Part shown: positions 7,518-17,776 of the stretch, one piece after another
How positions within the stretch are numbered: position 1 is the stretch's first letter
Layout: every line of letters begins with the position of its first letter
NCBI GenBank assembly: GCA_030760725.1
Contig: JASWHV010000002.1
Location: 62,737,900 to 62,801,899 of the forward strand
Source: Neostapfia colusana
Taxonomy: Eukaryota; Streptophyta; Magnoliopsida; Poales; Poaceae
Direction: 5' to 3'
Length of the DNA stretch: 64,000 nucleotides
Made by a program: the position numbers and the translations under genes
Notes under the pieces: generated by a model
What the model saw: the letters and a program-made list of their open reading frames with translations, nothing else
The model's database searches: none
Told to the model about the DNA's origin: nothing

Positions 7518-10442
7518 CTTACTCTCCGCTCGGTCTCATTTTCTTGCCATGTGTATCATGTGCTATCTCTACCCGAGCAATGTGCCTCTAGCCTATTCTC
7601 GCGAGTAGTTCCAACTACTCGACTTGTACCGAATCCTACCCTATCCTAGCAATGCAGTAGCTAACGAGGTTTTCAATCCTAAACCCAACCCATGGTTTTC
7701 TTGGCTATGCAGTTGGGTTTCCAATCAAGACTCTAATGCAAAGAACAATATTCAAAGATGTGCTCAAAACAATAAACATTTGTAAAAAGGTTAATGCAAA
7801 CCGGGGTTTGCCTTGCTGCTCTTGGTCGTAGGCTAGCTGTTCCTCCGGAGTAACGAAGTCTAGGACTTCGGGTTCCTCCTCAACCTTAGCGACTACATGA
7901 TATAAGAAACATATGTATCAATTTAAATGCATTTGTATTAACTTTGAAGTTGTGAAGTCTATAACCCTTGCTAGACAGACCTAATGACTGTGAAACTTTT
8001 ACTGTGGCCTGGTTACAACCTAAACAGAGACTTGGTCAAGTTTTAGTTGCAGCAAAGCTCAATTGAGGCCTCCACAATTAATTATGTCCTTGACCTTAAT
8101 TAAAGGCTTTTAGGGTGTTCTAAGGATTTTCATGAAACAAACTATGACTTTCTGAAAACTAGATTTTCAGAGGGTTCTAATGGAGTTGGTCTCACTTATT
8201 TTGGAAGTCTCTAACTAAAGATATGAGCTAAACAATTTCAGAGAAAATTCTGAAAATGTTTCTGAACATTTTCTATTTTATCTGGAACAGTTTCACTAAT
8301 CACACCATTAGGTGGATTAAATGAGCTCAAATGGATCTGAAATTGTTATGGTAGTTCAAGGATATTTTGGTGAACATCTCAGCAAAATTTCAGAATTTTC
8401 CTTCAAAGGATTCTCCAGTTAAAATTCCTAACAGTTTAAACTTTGAGGAATTAATTCTGGAGAAATAAGGAATTTCATGAAGTGAAACTTGATTTTCTGG
8501 AAAGCACTCAGAGATCTGAATCCAGCAAAATTTGGTTCACTCAATTTGGAGCTTTCTAGCCAAAGTTATAAGGATTTGAAGTTTGAAGGAAATCTGAAAA
8601 TCGGGGAAAAGTTTAAACTCGCGCGTGGGCCCAGGGGACACGCGTCGCACGCCTAGGCGATGGCACATCGCGGCCCACAAGTATTTTGCGCGCCAGCACA
8701 CCCGATCCTGGCTGCAGCCAGATCCCGATTCAAAATATCTCCCGCTGACAGCTGGGGTCCACTCCCTTCTTCAACCTCGCGACACCAGCGCCCCGCCGCC
8801 GAGGGATCTCGCCGGAGAGCTCGCTGCCGGCTGCTGTACAGCTCCAAACTTCTCGATCCTGGCCGCCCCTGCCTACTTTTACTCGGGGAACAGGATCCGA
8901 ATGTCAGCTGCTCATGACAACGGCCGGAGCATGGTCGGCGACGAGCCGCCACCTCAGAATGACTTCGGCCATGTCGGCTGACTTCTCTAGCACCTCAGCT
9001 ACTTGGGAAATCGGTCGGGGAGCATCAGTGGACCTTAGAGAAGGTCGACATGAGCTCGAGGCAGCTCGGGGAAGGCCCGAAATAGGTCCTCACCGTGCGC
9101 CCGATGCCGCCCGTTCGTTCCGCCATTAGTAGACCTCAAATTACGCCGGGCACAGAGGTTCTCCGGCCCAGAGTTGTGAGGGCAACTTGTGAGTTACCGT
9201 GTCTAGCTCGTGTGAGAGCGGCCTGAGGCCCTCTAATCCTTTCTAGAGCACGAATTAAACAGAATCGTACCCGAAGGTCGTTCTGCACACAGAAAGGGGA
9301 AAAGTGGAAATTCGCCGCCGGTGAGCAATCACTCAAGCTGTGGCTCGGGGATGAGCAGCACCGGTCACCCGCGCGTCCCAGGGTGCCTTGGCTCGGGCGT
9401 GACAACGCCCTCGTTGGGCTGTCCACGAGAGCCCGAGGTGTGGCGGTTCCAAGTCCCGAATTTGATCTTTCGGCACAGCCGATATCAATCGGTTTCAACC
9501 GAATTCTAGCAACGGGGAGGACGGAGGAAGGTCTCTAGTACCTTGCTGGGGCTCTGGAGTGGAAGGAGGGAGCTGCGATCGGCGTTCTCCGATCAAGTCC
9601 GAGCTGCGGAAGTTTTCGGCCGGCGCTGAGTTCTTGCGGGGAAGAACAGTGGTGCCTTGGCCGAGGAGGGGGCAGGCGCCTTAAGAAGGCTCTGCACCGC
9701 CTCACGCCCGCGCGTGGGCAAGCAGCTGCTGGCGCGGCGGCTGGCCTCGGTGGCGATCACCGCTGCGGCTCGGCGACCCGAGTGAAAAAGTCTCAGTCGG
9801 TTTGATCTGAGCAGTGGCTGACATGTGGGTCCCACCTCCAGTTTTAACCTCTGAAATTTACTCCTAATCACTGTTGTAAACAGTGAACCCCATACTACCC
9901 TTGGCAATTCAAATTATTCACCCATGAGCAATTTGAATTGATCAAAGTTCAAATGAGGTTTGGTTTGAATGAATTTCAGCACAAGTTCAGTTTGAAATTC
10001 AAATAAAGTTTGAATTTCTCCCACTTAGCTCATGTCAAGATCAACTCCAAATGGAGTGAAAATTGGTGTGTGAGCTCACAAAAATGTGCTGAGTAAGAAT
10101 ATGCCTTCCACTTTTAAATTCATGGGATAAAAACAGTTTGAATTTGAATAAGGTTTCAAACTGCCCTCTTCCTAACTATACCCAAACTGACCTCAAAAAG
10201 GTTTTGAATTTGGGTGAAACTTGGCAGGGACATCCTTAGTAAAGTGTAGGAGTTTTCATATGTCCAGCCCATCTATATCACATGTGGGAAATACCACTTT
10301 TGCAATCTGTAAGTTTGTTCTCTAATGAGCATGTTGATAATTGTTACTTGCTCTTCATTTGTGTTCATCATTCTTCCTCAAATGAGGTGTGTGGTGTGGT
10401 GATGAACACTGCAAATGTGCGTCAAAAACTGAGGCCCTTACA
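7518..10442 (-). repeat. gypsy-A 3' LTR, truncated by copia-1 insertion
   Basis: It aligns along its length with 18866-21743 of the intact LTR and ends at the PPT side with ...gaggcccttaca. By eye the two LTRs differ at only a few percent of positions. One clear difference is 43 bp present here (9323-9365) and absent from the other copy. The GC-rich part (8600-9800) contains fortuitous ORFs on both strands. I see no supported gene in this 2.9 kb. Confidence 0.92.
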
Positions 10443-10477
10443 TTCCTCCCCCCTTAAAAGAATCTCGTCCCGAGATT
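10443..10477 (-). promoter_or_regulatory. gypsy-A polypurine tract with adjacent hairpin
   Basis: On the minus strand, a tract of the form CTTTTAAGGGGGGAGGAA directly precedes the LTR start TGTAAGGG. Immediately upstream is a perfect 7-bp inverted repeat with a 3-base loop: aatctcg (10461-10467), tcc, cgagatt (10471-10477). The tract should prime plus-strand cDNA. The hairpin recurs in family C. Confidence 0.85.
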
Positions 10478-10511
10478 ATAAGGTGAAAATGAGAGAGAGG
10501 ACGGTAGAAAA

Positions 10512-13139
10512 TTACCGGATATGCGACGTGAAAAGGTCGGGGTAGTTAGTGCGAAGGAATTCTTCGCTCTCCCATGTCGCTTCGTCCATGGAGTGATTAC
10601 TCCATAGAACCTTGTAGAACCACAACGTACGGTTGCGTGTGGTTCGGGCCTTTTCATCAATAATCTGCACCGGTTCCTCCCGATAGGTGAGATCCGGTTG
10701 CAGTTCTTCAATGTCTTCCAGCTGAACGGTAGTTGATAGCTTGAGACACTTCCTCAGCTGGGAAATGTGAAAGACGTCGTGCACACCGGAAAGTGCTTCT
10801 GGTAATTTCAGCCGGTATGCCACCGATCCACATCTTTCGGTAATCTGGAATGGACCGATGAAGCGGGGTGCTAGCTTTCCCCTCACCCCAAATCTGTTTA
10901 CGCCCTTCATTGGAGACACCCGTAGATATACGTGATCCCCAACTTCGAATTGTAATGGGCGCCTTCTCCGGTCCGCATACTGTTTCTGACGGGATTGAGC
11001 GGCTTTTAGGTTCGCTTGAATTAGTCGAACCTTTTCTTCCGCGTTGTTAACAAGGTCAATCCCGAAGGTAACCCTTTCGCCAGACTCACACCAGTTCAAT
11101 GGTGTGCGGCATTTTCTCCCGTATAGCGCCTCATAGGGCGCCATCTTGATGCTGGCTTGGTACCCATTGTTGTACGAGAACTCGGCTAACGGCATGTGAT
11201 CATCCCAATTCTTTCCATGGTCAATAGCGCAAGCTCGTAGCATGTCTTCTAGAATCTGATTTACCCGCTCGGTTTGTCCATCCGTCTGCGGGTGGTAGGC
11301 TGAACTACGGATCAGCTTCGTCCCCAAGGCAGCGTGTAGCTGCTCCCAAAAACGGGACACAAATAAAGTGCCCCGATCCGAAATGATAGTACGGGGTACG
11401 CCGTACAAGCATAGGATCCGTGAGATGTACAGTTCAGCGTACTTCTTGGCGTTGTAGTTGGTGTTGACCGGGATGAAATGGGCAACTTTGGTGAGCCGAT
11501 CGATGATCACCCACACAGAATCATGTTTCTGTAAGGTGGTGGGTAAACCGACGATGAAGTCCATGCTCACGTCCTCCCACTTCCAGGCAGGAATGCCCAG
11601 TGGTTGCAGCAGTCCCGGTTTCCGCATGTGCTCTGCCTTCACCCTTCGACATGTATCACACTCGGACACGTATTTAGCAGTCTCTCGCTTCATCCGTGTC
11701 CACCAAAACTTTCTTCTGAGTTCTTGATACATTTTGTTGCTGCCGGGGTGAATAGAAAACTTTGATAAGTGAGCCTCATCAAAGATTTTCTTCCGTAACT
11801 CCGGGTTTCGGGGTACGACAATCCAGTCCTTGAACCATAGGACGCCGTCTCCGTCCTTCCGGAAACATTTCAACTCCCCACTGTCTATACGTCTCCGCAA
11901 ATGTGACATGCCCTTGTCATTCTTCTGGGCTGCCGCTATCTCTTCACGGATGGTGGGGATCAAAGCTAGGTTGTAGAGAGCTCCGTGTGGAATCACATGG
12001 AGTGGTGGTTCGCTCTCTTCCAACGGTGTGATGGTCAGATTATTGACGTGTGACTTGCGGCTCAGCGCATCTGCCACAACGTTTGCCTTGCCCGTATGAT
12101 AATGGATCTCTATCTCGTAATCCTTTATCAGTTCTAACCATCTTCGTTGCCTCATGTTCAGCTCCTTCTGAGTGAATATGTACTTGAGGCTTTTGTGGTC
12201 GGTATATAAATGTACGAGGTTACCGAGTAGGTAGTGCCTCCACATTTTTAGTGCAAGTACCACGGCAGCGAGCTCCAAGTCGTGAATTGGATAATTTTGC
12301 TCATGGTTCCTAAGCTGCCGTGATCCATACGCAACCACTCTTCGGTCTTGCATCAGCACACATCCGAGCCCAATGCCGGATGCATCGCAGTACACATCGA
12401 ACGGTTTTGTTGTGTCTGGCTGCGCCAAAACCGGTGCTGATGTCAGGTGCTTGACTAAAGCCTTGAATGCTGCTTCACATGTTGGACTCCAAACATATTT
12501 GGTAGCCTTCTTCAGCAGCTCTGTCATTGGCTTGGCAATCTTCGAGAAGTTCGGAATGAACCTCCGATAATATCCCGCGAGTCCGAGGAAACTCCGTACC
12601 TCATGAACAGTTCTCGGGGATTTCCAATTCAGCACTTGCGTGATCTTGCTCGGGTCCACAGCGATACCCTCCGCTGAGATGATATGCCCGAGGAAAGGCA
12701 CTTGCGATATCCAAAACTCGCATTTGCTGAATTTTGCGTATAACTTGTGATCCCGCAGCCGTTGCAAGACTATACGCAGATGTTTCTTGTGATCTTCCTC
12801 CGACTTGGAATATACCAGGATGTCGTCGATGAAGACCACGACAAACTTGTCCAGCTCCGGCATGAACACCGAGTTCATTAAGTACATGAAGTGAGCTGGA
12901 GCATTGGTGAGGCCGAAGGACATGACCAGGTACTCATAAAGTCCGTACCTCGTCGAGAAAGCCGTCTTTGGAATGTCCTCCGCCCTTATCTTAATCGGGT
13001 GGTACCCGGATCTTAAATCCATTTTGGAAAAGATCTTTGCTTCGACCAACTGATCAAACAACATGTCGATCCGTGGCAACGGGTACTTGTTCTTGATGGT
13101 TACGGTATTTAATGGACGATAGTCCACGCAAAGCCGCAA
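10512..13139 (-). CDS. pol: gypsy-A pol: RT, RNase H, integrase, chromodomain-like tail
   Basis: 875 residues from the first Met, itself inside RT. RT catalytic residues are D41 (SKMDLRSGYH) and D105-D106 (FIDD). RNase H has D252 (YCDAS), E289 and D314. The integrase zinc domain has H457, H464, C494 and C497. The integrase core is D527, D588 and E624 (35 residues between the last two). The C-terminus has the VLWSNHSMDEATWE pattern of plant chromovirus chromodomains, which in related elements binds modified histone tails and steers insertion. It ends at 10512, 69 bp before the LTR. The N-terminal part of RT is in the gag frame: a 1-base deletion near 13226 breaks the original single gag-pol frame. 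Apart from that frameshift the enzyme domains are open. Confidence 0.93.
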   Translation of the reverse strand: MRLCVDYRPLNTVTIKNKYPLPRIDMLFDQLVEAKIFSKMDLRSGYHPIKIRAEDIPKTAFSTRYGLYEYLVMSFGLTNAPAHFMYLMNSVFMPELDKFVVVFIDDILVYSKSEEDHKKHLRIVLQRLRDHKLYAKFSKCEFWISQVPFLGHIISAEGIAVDPSKITQVLNWKSPRTVHEVRSFLGLAGYYRRFIPNFSKIAKPMTELLKKATKYVWSPTCEAAFKALVKHLTSAPVLAQPDTTKPFDVYCDASGIGLGCVLMQDRRVVAYGSRQLRNHEQNYPIHDLELAAVVLALKMWRHYLLGNLVHLYTDHKSLKYIFTQKELNMRQRRWLELIKDYEIEIHYHTGKANVVADALSRKSHVNNLTITPLEESEPPLHVIPHGALYNLALIPTIREEIAAAQKNDKGMSHLRRRIDSGELKCFRKDGDGVLWFKDWIVVPRNPELRKKIFDEAHLSKFSIHPGSNKMYQELRRKFWWTRMKRETAKYVSECDTCRRVKAEHMRKPGLLQPLGIPAWKWEDVSMDFIVGLPTTLQKHDSVWVIIDRLTKVAHFIPVNTNYNAKKYAELYISRILCLYGVPRTIISDRGTLFVSRFWEQLHAALGTKLIRSSAYHPQTDGQTERVNQILEDMLRACAIDHGKNWDDHMPLAEFSYNNGYQASIKMAPYEALYGRKCRTPLNWCESGERVTFGIDLVNNAEEKVRLIQANLKAAQSRQKQYADRRRRPLQFEVGDHVYLRVSPMKGVNRFGVRGKLAPRFIGPFQITERCGSVAYRLKLPEALSGVHDVFHISQLRKCLKLSTTVQLEDIEELQPDLTYREEPVQIIDEKARTTRNRTLWFYKVLWSNHSMDEATWESEEFLRTNYPDLFTSHIR

Positions 13140-15061
13140 CGTTTCATCCTTCTTTTTGACAAATAATGCCGAACAGCCCCATGGTGAGGAGCTCGGCCTA
13201 ATAAAACCCTTCTCCAGAAGGTCCTGAGCTGAGTCTTCAGTTCAGCCAACTCCTTGGGCGCCATCTTGTACGGCCTTCGGGATATTGGCATGGCTCCTGG
13301 TGTAAGTTCAATCTTGAACTCCACCTCTCTATCCGGTGGCATTCCCAGTAAATCATCCGGGAATACATCAGGAAACTCTCGGACCACTGGAATGTCTTCC
13401 AATCTGATAGTTGTGGACTGATAGACACTTGAAAGTTTTATTTCTGGACTGTCCAGAAATAATGAGTGAGAACCGTGCACCTCTGAGTTTAAGTGCACGA
13501 CTCGAAGGACGGTGTCTAAAACAGCGCCGTGGCGGGTTAACCACGACATCCCTAGGATGACATCGACCTTCTGTCCCTCTAAGATAATGAGAGACGTGGG
13601 GTACACTCTACCCGCTAAGCATAATGGTGCTTTGGAGACCATTACGCTGGATGAAATCTTCCCACCCGGTGAACAAATTAAATATGGACTATCGGTGGGT
13701 AGTATTGGCAAACTGTGTTTAGCAATGAAAGCTTGGCTAATAAAATTATGCGTGGCGCCGGAATCAAACAGTACTATAGCGGGATGCTGGTGGAGTTGGA
13801 ACATACCCGCAAGGATTGGCTCGCCCTCCGGCACGTCCTCAATGGCAAGTTGGTGGACAGTGCCGGGCCTAGGGTTTGCCCGCCGCGCATTGGTAGGGTT
13901 CCGGGGTTGATTCCTCCCCGGAAACTGTGGTGCCACTCCGCCGCCTTGCCTCTCCGGGCAACTGCTCGCGAAGTGTCCTGGACGACCACACTTGTAACAT
14001 GTGGCCGCTGCTGGTGGAGTACATGGTGGACGAAAGCCCGGCATGCGTTGCTGAGGTGCAAACGCACGCGGCATCACCCGCTGCTGTTGTTGTTGTTGCG
14101 GTGGTACTGGCAGTGCCGGTCGGAATGCCGGTGAAGAGTACGGCCGACTGCGAAACGGCATCGACCGCTGTGGTGGCTGCCAGCGTGGACCTGATGGTGG
14201 GCGATTCACCATCTGAAACTTCTGAGAAGGACCGCCTCCTTCTCCGCTGCTCTGCGGCGTGCTTCGCTTTCGCTCTGCCGCCGCCAACTCCTTGCCGGAG
14301 TCCTCCTGAACAATCGCAGCATCAATGATGTCGTTGAGGCTGCCGCGATTGAACATCGCCAACTTGTCCTTCAGGAGCGGGTTAAGCCTCTGGTAAAAAT
14401 GGTCTCGCCGCTTCTCGTCTGTATCCGCGTGATACGACGCGTAGAGCGCGAGATCGTTGAACGCTCTGGAGTATTCCAGCGCGTTCCGGCTCCCTTGTTG
14501 CAGGTGTAGGAACTCCTGCATCTTCCTCTTCATCAGACCTGGCGGTATATGATAGGCCCTGAAGGCCGTCCGGAACTCCGCCCAGGTCATCACTCGGTCG
14601 GTGGGCTGTGAAGCACAAAAGTTGGCCCACCACGCGCTCGCGGATCCTTGGAGCTGCTGGACCGAGAACTGAGTCTTGCACTGCTCGCTAATTTGGAGCA
14701 GCCCGAACTTCATTTCTATGGCGCGGAGCCAGTTGTCCGCGTCAAGTGGTTCATCCGCCCTTGAGAATACAGGGGGATGATTCGCCAGGAAGTCGGAGTA
14801 GGAGCTCTGTTGGCGCTCCTCACGATCTTGACGTCTCTCTGGGCGAGACGTATTGGCGATGAGAGTCTGCAGCAACTCTGTGTGCTGCTGATGCGAGCCC
14901 GCCATTGCCGCGACAATGTCGGCCAATGTAACTGTTGGCAGTGGCGGTGGCGGTGTTTGCTGTTGCTGCTGCTGTCCCGAGGAGTCCTCGGGAGGTGGTT
15001 GGGAGGTCTCTCCCCCTTGACTGGTACCCCCAACGTCAGGGTTGGCACGAGTACGCGTCAT
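13109..15061 (-). CDS. gag: gypsy-A gag and aspartic protease
   Basis: The ORF can be read from 15091, but the Met of MTRTR at 15061 is the likely start because the gypsy-B copy keeps the same start. The order is a Gln/Pro-rich N-terminus, a retrotransposon-gag domain (about 85-250), a Pro/Arg/Gln-rich linker, a zinc knuckle C355-C358-H363-C368, and an aspartic protease with D433-S434-G435. The C-terminal 30-odd residues are out of frame: at about 13226 one base is missing relative to the RT frame, so translation ends in nonsense just before RT. In related elements gag and pol share one frame. Gag packages element RNA through the zinc knuckle. Confidence 0.92.
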   Translation of the reverse strand: MTRTRANPDVGGTSQGGETSQPPPEDSSGQQQQQQTPPPPLPTVTLADIVAAMAGSHQQHTELLQTLIANTSRPERRQDREERQQSSYSDFLANHPPVFSRADEPLDADNWLRAIEMKFGLLQISEQCKTQFSVQQLQGSASAWWANFCASQPTDRVMTWAEFRTAFRAYHIPPGLMKRKMQEFLHLQQGSRNALEYSRAFNDLALYASYHADTDEKRRDHFYQRLNPLLKDKLAMFNRGSLNDIIDAAIVQEDSGKELAAAERKRSTPQSSGEGGGPSQKFQMVNRPPSGPRWQPPQRSMPFRSRPYSSPAFRPALPVPPQQQQQQRVMPRAFAPQQRMPGFRPPCTPPAAATCYKCGRPGHFASSCPERQGGGVAPQFPGRNQPRNPTNARRANPRPGTVHQLAIEDVPEGEPILAGMFQLHQHPAIVLFDSGATHNFISQAFIAKHSLPILPTDSPYLICSPGGKISSSVMVSKAPLCLAGRVYPTSLIILEGQKVDVILGMSWLTRHGAVLDTVLRVVHLNSEVHGSHSLFLDSPEIKLSSVYQSTTIRLEDIPVVREFPDVFPDDLLGMPPDREVEFKIELTPGAMPISRRPYKMAPKELAELKTQLRTFWRRVLLGRAPHHGAVRHYLSKRRMKRCGFAWTIVH

Positions 15062-15333
15062 TCTGAAATTCAAAACAGCAGCAATTAGCACATGTCTTAC
15101 TTAAAATTCCATACGCAACAGTAGGTATTGAAGTGACACATGATTAATTTGCACAACATTCACATATATTGATAAAGCATAAACTTTATACAAGATACAT
15201 TATTCTCGGATCTCCGAGAAGTCGTGCTCATGTCGTCACTACCTATACATACGCTACTGTTTACACGTCATGTCACCGATTACAAAAGTTGGGTTACGCT
15301 ACCCTAGCTGCCATACTTGGCAACCGTAACCCC

Positions 15334-16277
15334 CTACTCGGAGTAGAACTCGACCTCCTGTGGGTCGTCCTCCTCCGGTACCTCTGCTGGTGGCTCGGGG
15401 TCTACCACCTCTTCTCCCATTCCAGGTTCTCCCATGGCTGGAAGACCCAAGACTACCGGTACGCCCAATACCGGGGGCACGAGGTTCTGCAAGGCATGCA
15501 CCTCGTCCATAGCTTGGTTGTAGTCTTCTTCCCAGCCTTGGCCTTCCTCGATAGCATCGTCCCGCTCTTGAGCAAGGTCCTCATTCTGCTGGGTTAGGGT
15601 CTGCACCAGCTCTTGCAACGCCGCGATGTCAACACGGCTCTTCTTCTTTGCCTTCTTCAGACGACGCAACTGATTGTGTTGTTCATTCAGTCGCTTGATC
15701 GTCGGAAGGAGCACATTGCGGAGTGCGCTGTGAGCACTCTCGAAATGATCTCCACGGCTTGTGCTCTCCTTGAGCTTTGTGGCGAGATGCTCCGTATGAA
15801 CAGCTTGGCTGTCCATCACAGCGTTTCCGCCCTCATTTGGAGGCTGAGATTTGCCTCCGCGGGGTTGTACCTTGGGCAACTCGGGTCTGTTGCCTCCATG
15901 TACCTCTCTTCCCACACATGCTGAGCTCGTCCCTCCACTGGAACGAGTGCGTATGGAGTGCCCTCCATAGCCTGCACGTGTAGTTGGCAGAAACGTGACA
16001 TAGTGTCACGGGCTGCCACTTGCCACATCCCTTCCGGTTGTCTTCCTCTCACCGTGACGGTGAATGGCACCCAACCGGGTGGCGTAGGTCCTGCGGGAAC
16101 CTCGACATGGATCGTCCACGTCTTGTTCCCCTCTTCGCCTTCTTCCTTGGCGAAGTATTGCGGTATCCGGTTGTACCCGAAATATTGGAGCATTTGCCAC
16201 AATGCTTCCGGGTAGCCGCTACGGTCAGAACAGTGGGAAACTACCCACCCGTTCTCCAACTGTTTATCTGCTGCCAT
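15334..16277 (-). pseudogene. gypsy-A pre-gag ORF, frameshifted
   Basis: Two overlapping minus-strand ORFs, 15816-16277 (153 aa) and 15334-15915 (193 aa), form one broken gene upstream of gag. Comparison with gypsy-B (41236 on) places a 1-base indel near 15825; B reads through it. The N-terminal half has a globular segment (WTIHVEVP, PPGWVPFTV). The second half has a long charged coiled coil (LNEQHNQLRRLKKAKKK ... LTQQNEDLAQERDDAIEE). The C-terminus is Pro/Glu/Asp rich and ends EVEFYSE. It ends 272 bp before gag. Extra ORFs before gag have been described in some rice gypsy elements (recalled, not checked). Function unknown. Confidence 0.75.
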
Positions 16278-17761
16278 CTGTAAAAATATATTTGAGAAAT
16301 GTCAAATATTTATTTAAACAGTAAACCATTGAGTTATAACATAAGATATGTCATTGAACCCATAACACTTGGAAACATAGTTCATATTTTTAAACAAATT
16401 TGACTGCTGATCTGCTGTTCCGATTACAGTCTTGACCAGTTTCCATTTCAACCTGATTTAGGCCAGGTTAAAAGCAAAACCAGTCCTGGAGCTCAACATC
16501 AAAGTTGAAGCTAACTTCAATAGCTTTCCAGCCAGTATTTGCTTGGCCTAAGATCTGTCCTGGTTTAAAGGTTATGAGATGTCAAAGTTAACAGAATTTT
16601 TGGAAACAATTGGACAGCACCTCCCTGCCTTAGGTACTGATTTGATCCAAGAATCCCAGTTAATTCTGTTCCTAATCTGACAAAACTTTCTGTTACAAAG
16701 TTGTAACCAATCTCATAAGCTTTCCATAACTACCTCATTTCCTATTTTTGGATTTTTAAGCAGGAAGTTATGCTTAATTTTACAGAGAGTCTGCAGAGAG
16801 TCTTTACTCTGTCCTGTTTTCTGGACAGTTTCAACTCTACTGCATTTTGCGAGTGGTTAAGGGATGAAACACCTCTGGAACTCAACATAAAAGTTGTAAA
16901 GCTCTTCCAAAGCTTTCCAGAAATGTATCATACGACCCCAACCTCGAAAGAACTCAACCTCTAACCTCTGATTAACTCCAGCCTTGATTCAGCTGAAAAC
17001 AGAGTGCTCTGTCCTTAACATCCTATAAGTTGAAAACTTGTTAACTTTGAATATCCTGTACAAGGGAAGGAGTTACATCAAGTTTTACTACTTTGGATCA
17101 AAACCTTCAAGTTTTTAAATGAAGTTGTTCATTTAATGGGGTGTGACGTCGATGCGTCACCAGATTATGTCGGTACTACGTCCTCACAAAGAAAAACCTA
17201 TACCGGACTTAGCCGGCTTCGTTATTTCAGTGGCACTAAACGTCACTCGCACACGGATGCTACACGTCTACCGTTTCGTGGTCAGGCTACCTGCAGAAAC
17301 TCAAACAATCATCAGACTCGGCTGCACACCGAGCCCGGAATCCATACAGTTTGTACACCCGGCCGTCATCACTCGCCCGGATGTTCTCAAGCCAACCACG
17401 CCTTGAGTTACGTGTTCACGTTTCGGACCACGTGACGGGGTCTCCCAATTTGTACCACGCACGCCAGGGACAGACGTTGCTCGAATACCCCAGACGACAT
17501 GAAGAGTCGTAGAGGATATCAAAGCGGGTCGGGTTACCTGCCACCCGTGGGGCTCCACCCTTCAGCTTGTGCGCACTGGTGGACAGCGCTTAGTGCACCC
17601 CCCAAGACATGAACGTCCCGAGATGCACGATTTTCCGACATAACAAATAGGTTAATAAGCCACTTTCTATATACTAATAACATCCTTATACGGGCTACTA
17701 ACTCGTACCTCACTGGATTTTTGAAAAAGAAGACCTTTGTACTCTGTTAAACCTCAAGCGA
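16278..17761 (-). other. gypsy-A 5' leader
   Basis: This 1.48 kb stretch lies between the PBS and the pre-gag ORF. I see no supported ORF. The part next to the PBS (about 17400-17761) aligns with gypsy-B 40865-41228; the rest (about 15880-17395, including the pre-gag N-terminus) is missing from B. It would contain packaging or translation signals, but I cannot point to them. Confidence 0.7.
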
Positions 17762-17773
17762 GCTCTGATACCA
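17762..17773 (-). promoter_or_regulatory. gypsy-A primer-binding site (initiator Met tRNA)
   Basis: The minus strand reads TGGTATCAGAGC, complementary to the 3' end of plant initiator methionine tRNA, the usual primer for plant LTR elements. It is 3 bases from the LTR edge at 17777. Confidence 0.9.
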
Positions 17774-17776
17774 TGC

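Noticed and set aside
8625..8981. 118-codon ORF conserved in both gypsy-A LTRs (also 19970-20326)
   Set aside because: GC-rich LTR centre with open frames on both strands; the two LTRs are recent duplicates, and gypsy-B has no equivalent.
17762..17773. tRNA-like signal at the primer sites
   Set aside because: Only 12-13 bases complementary to the tRNA 3' end; no tRNA gene is present.
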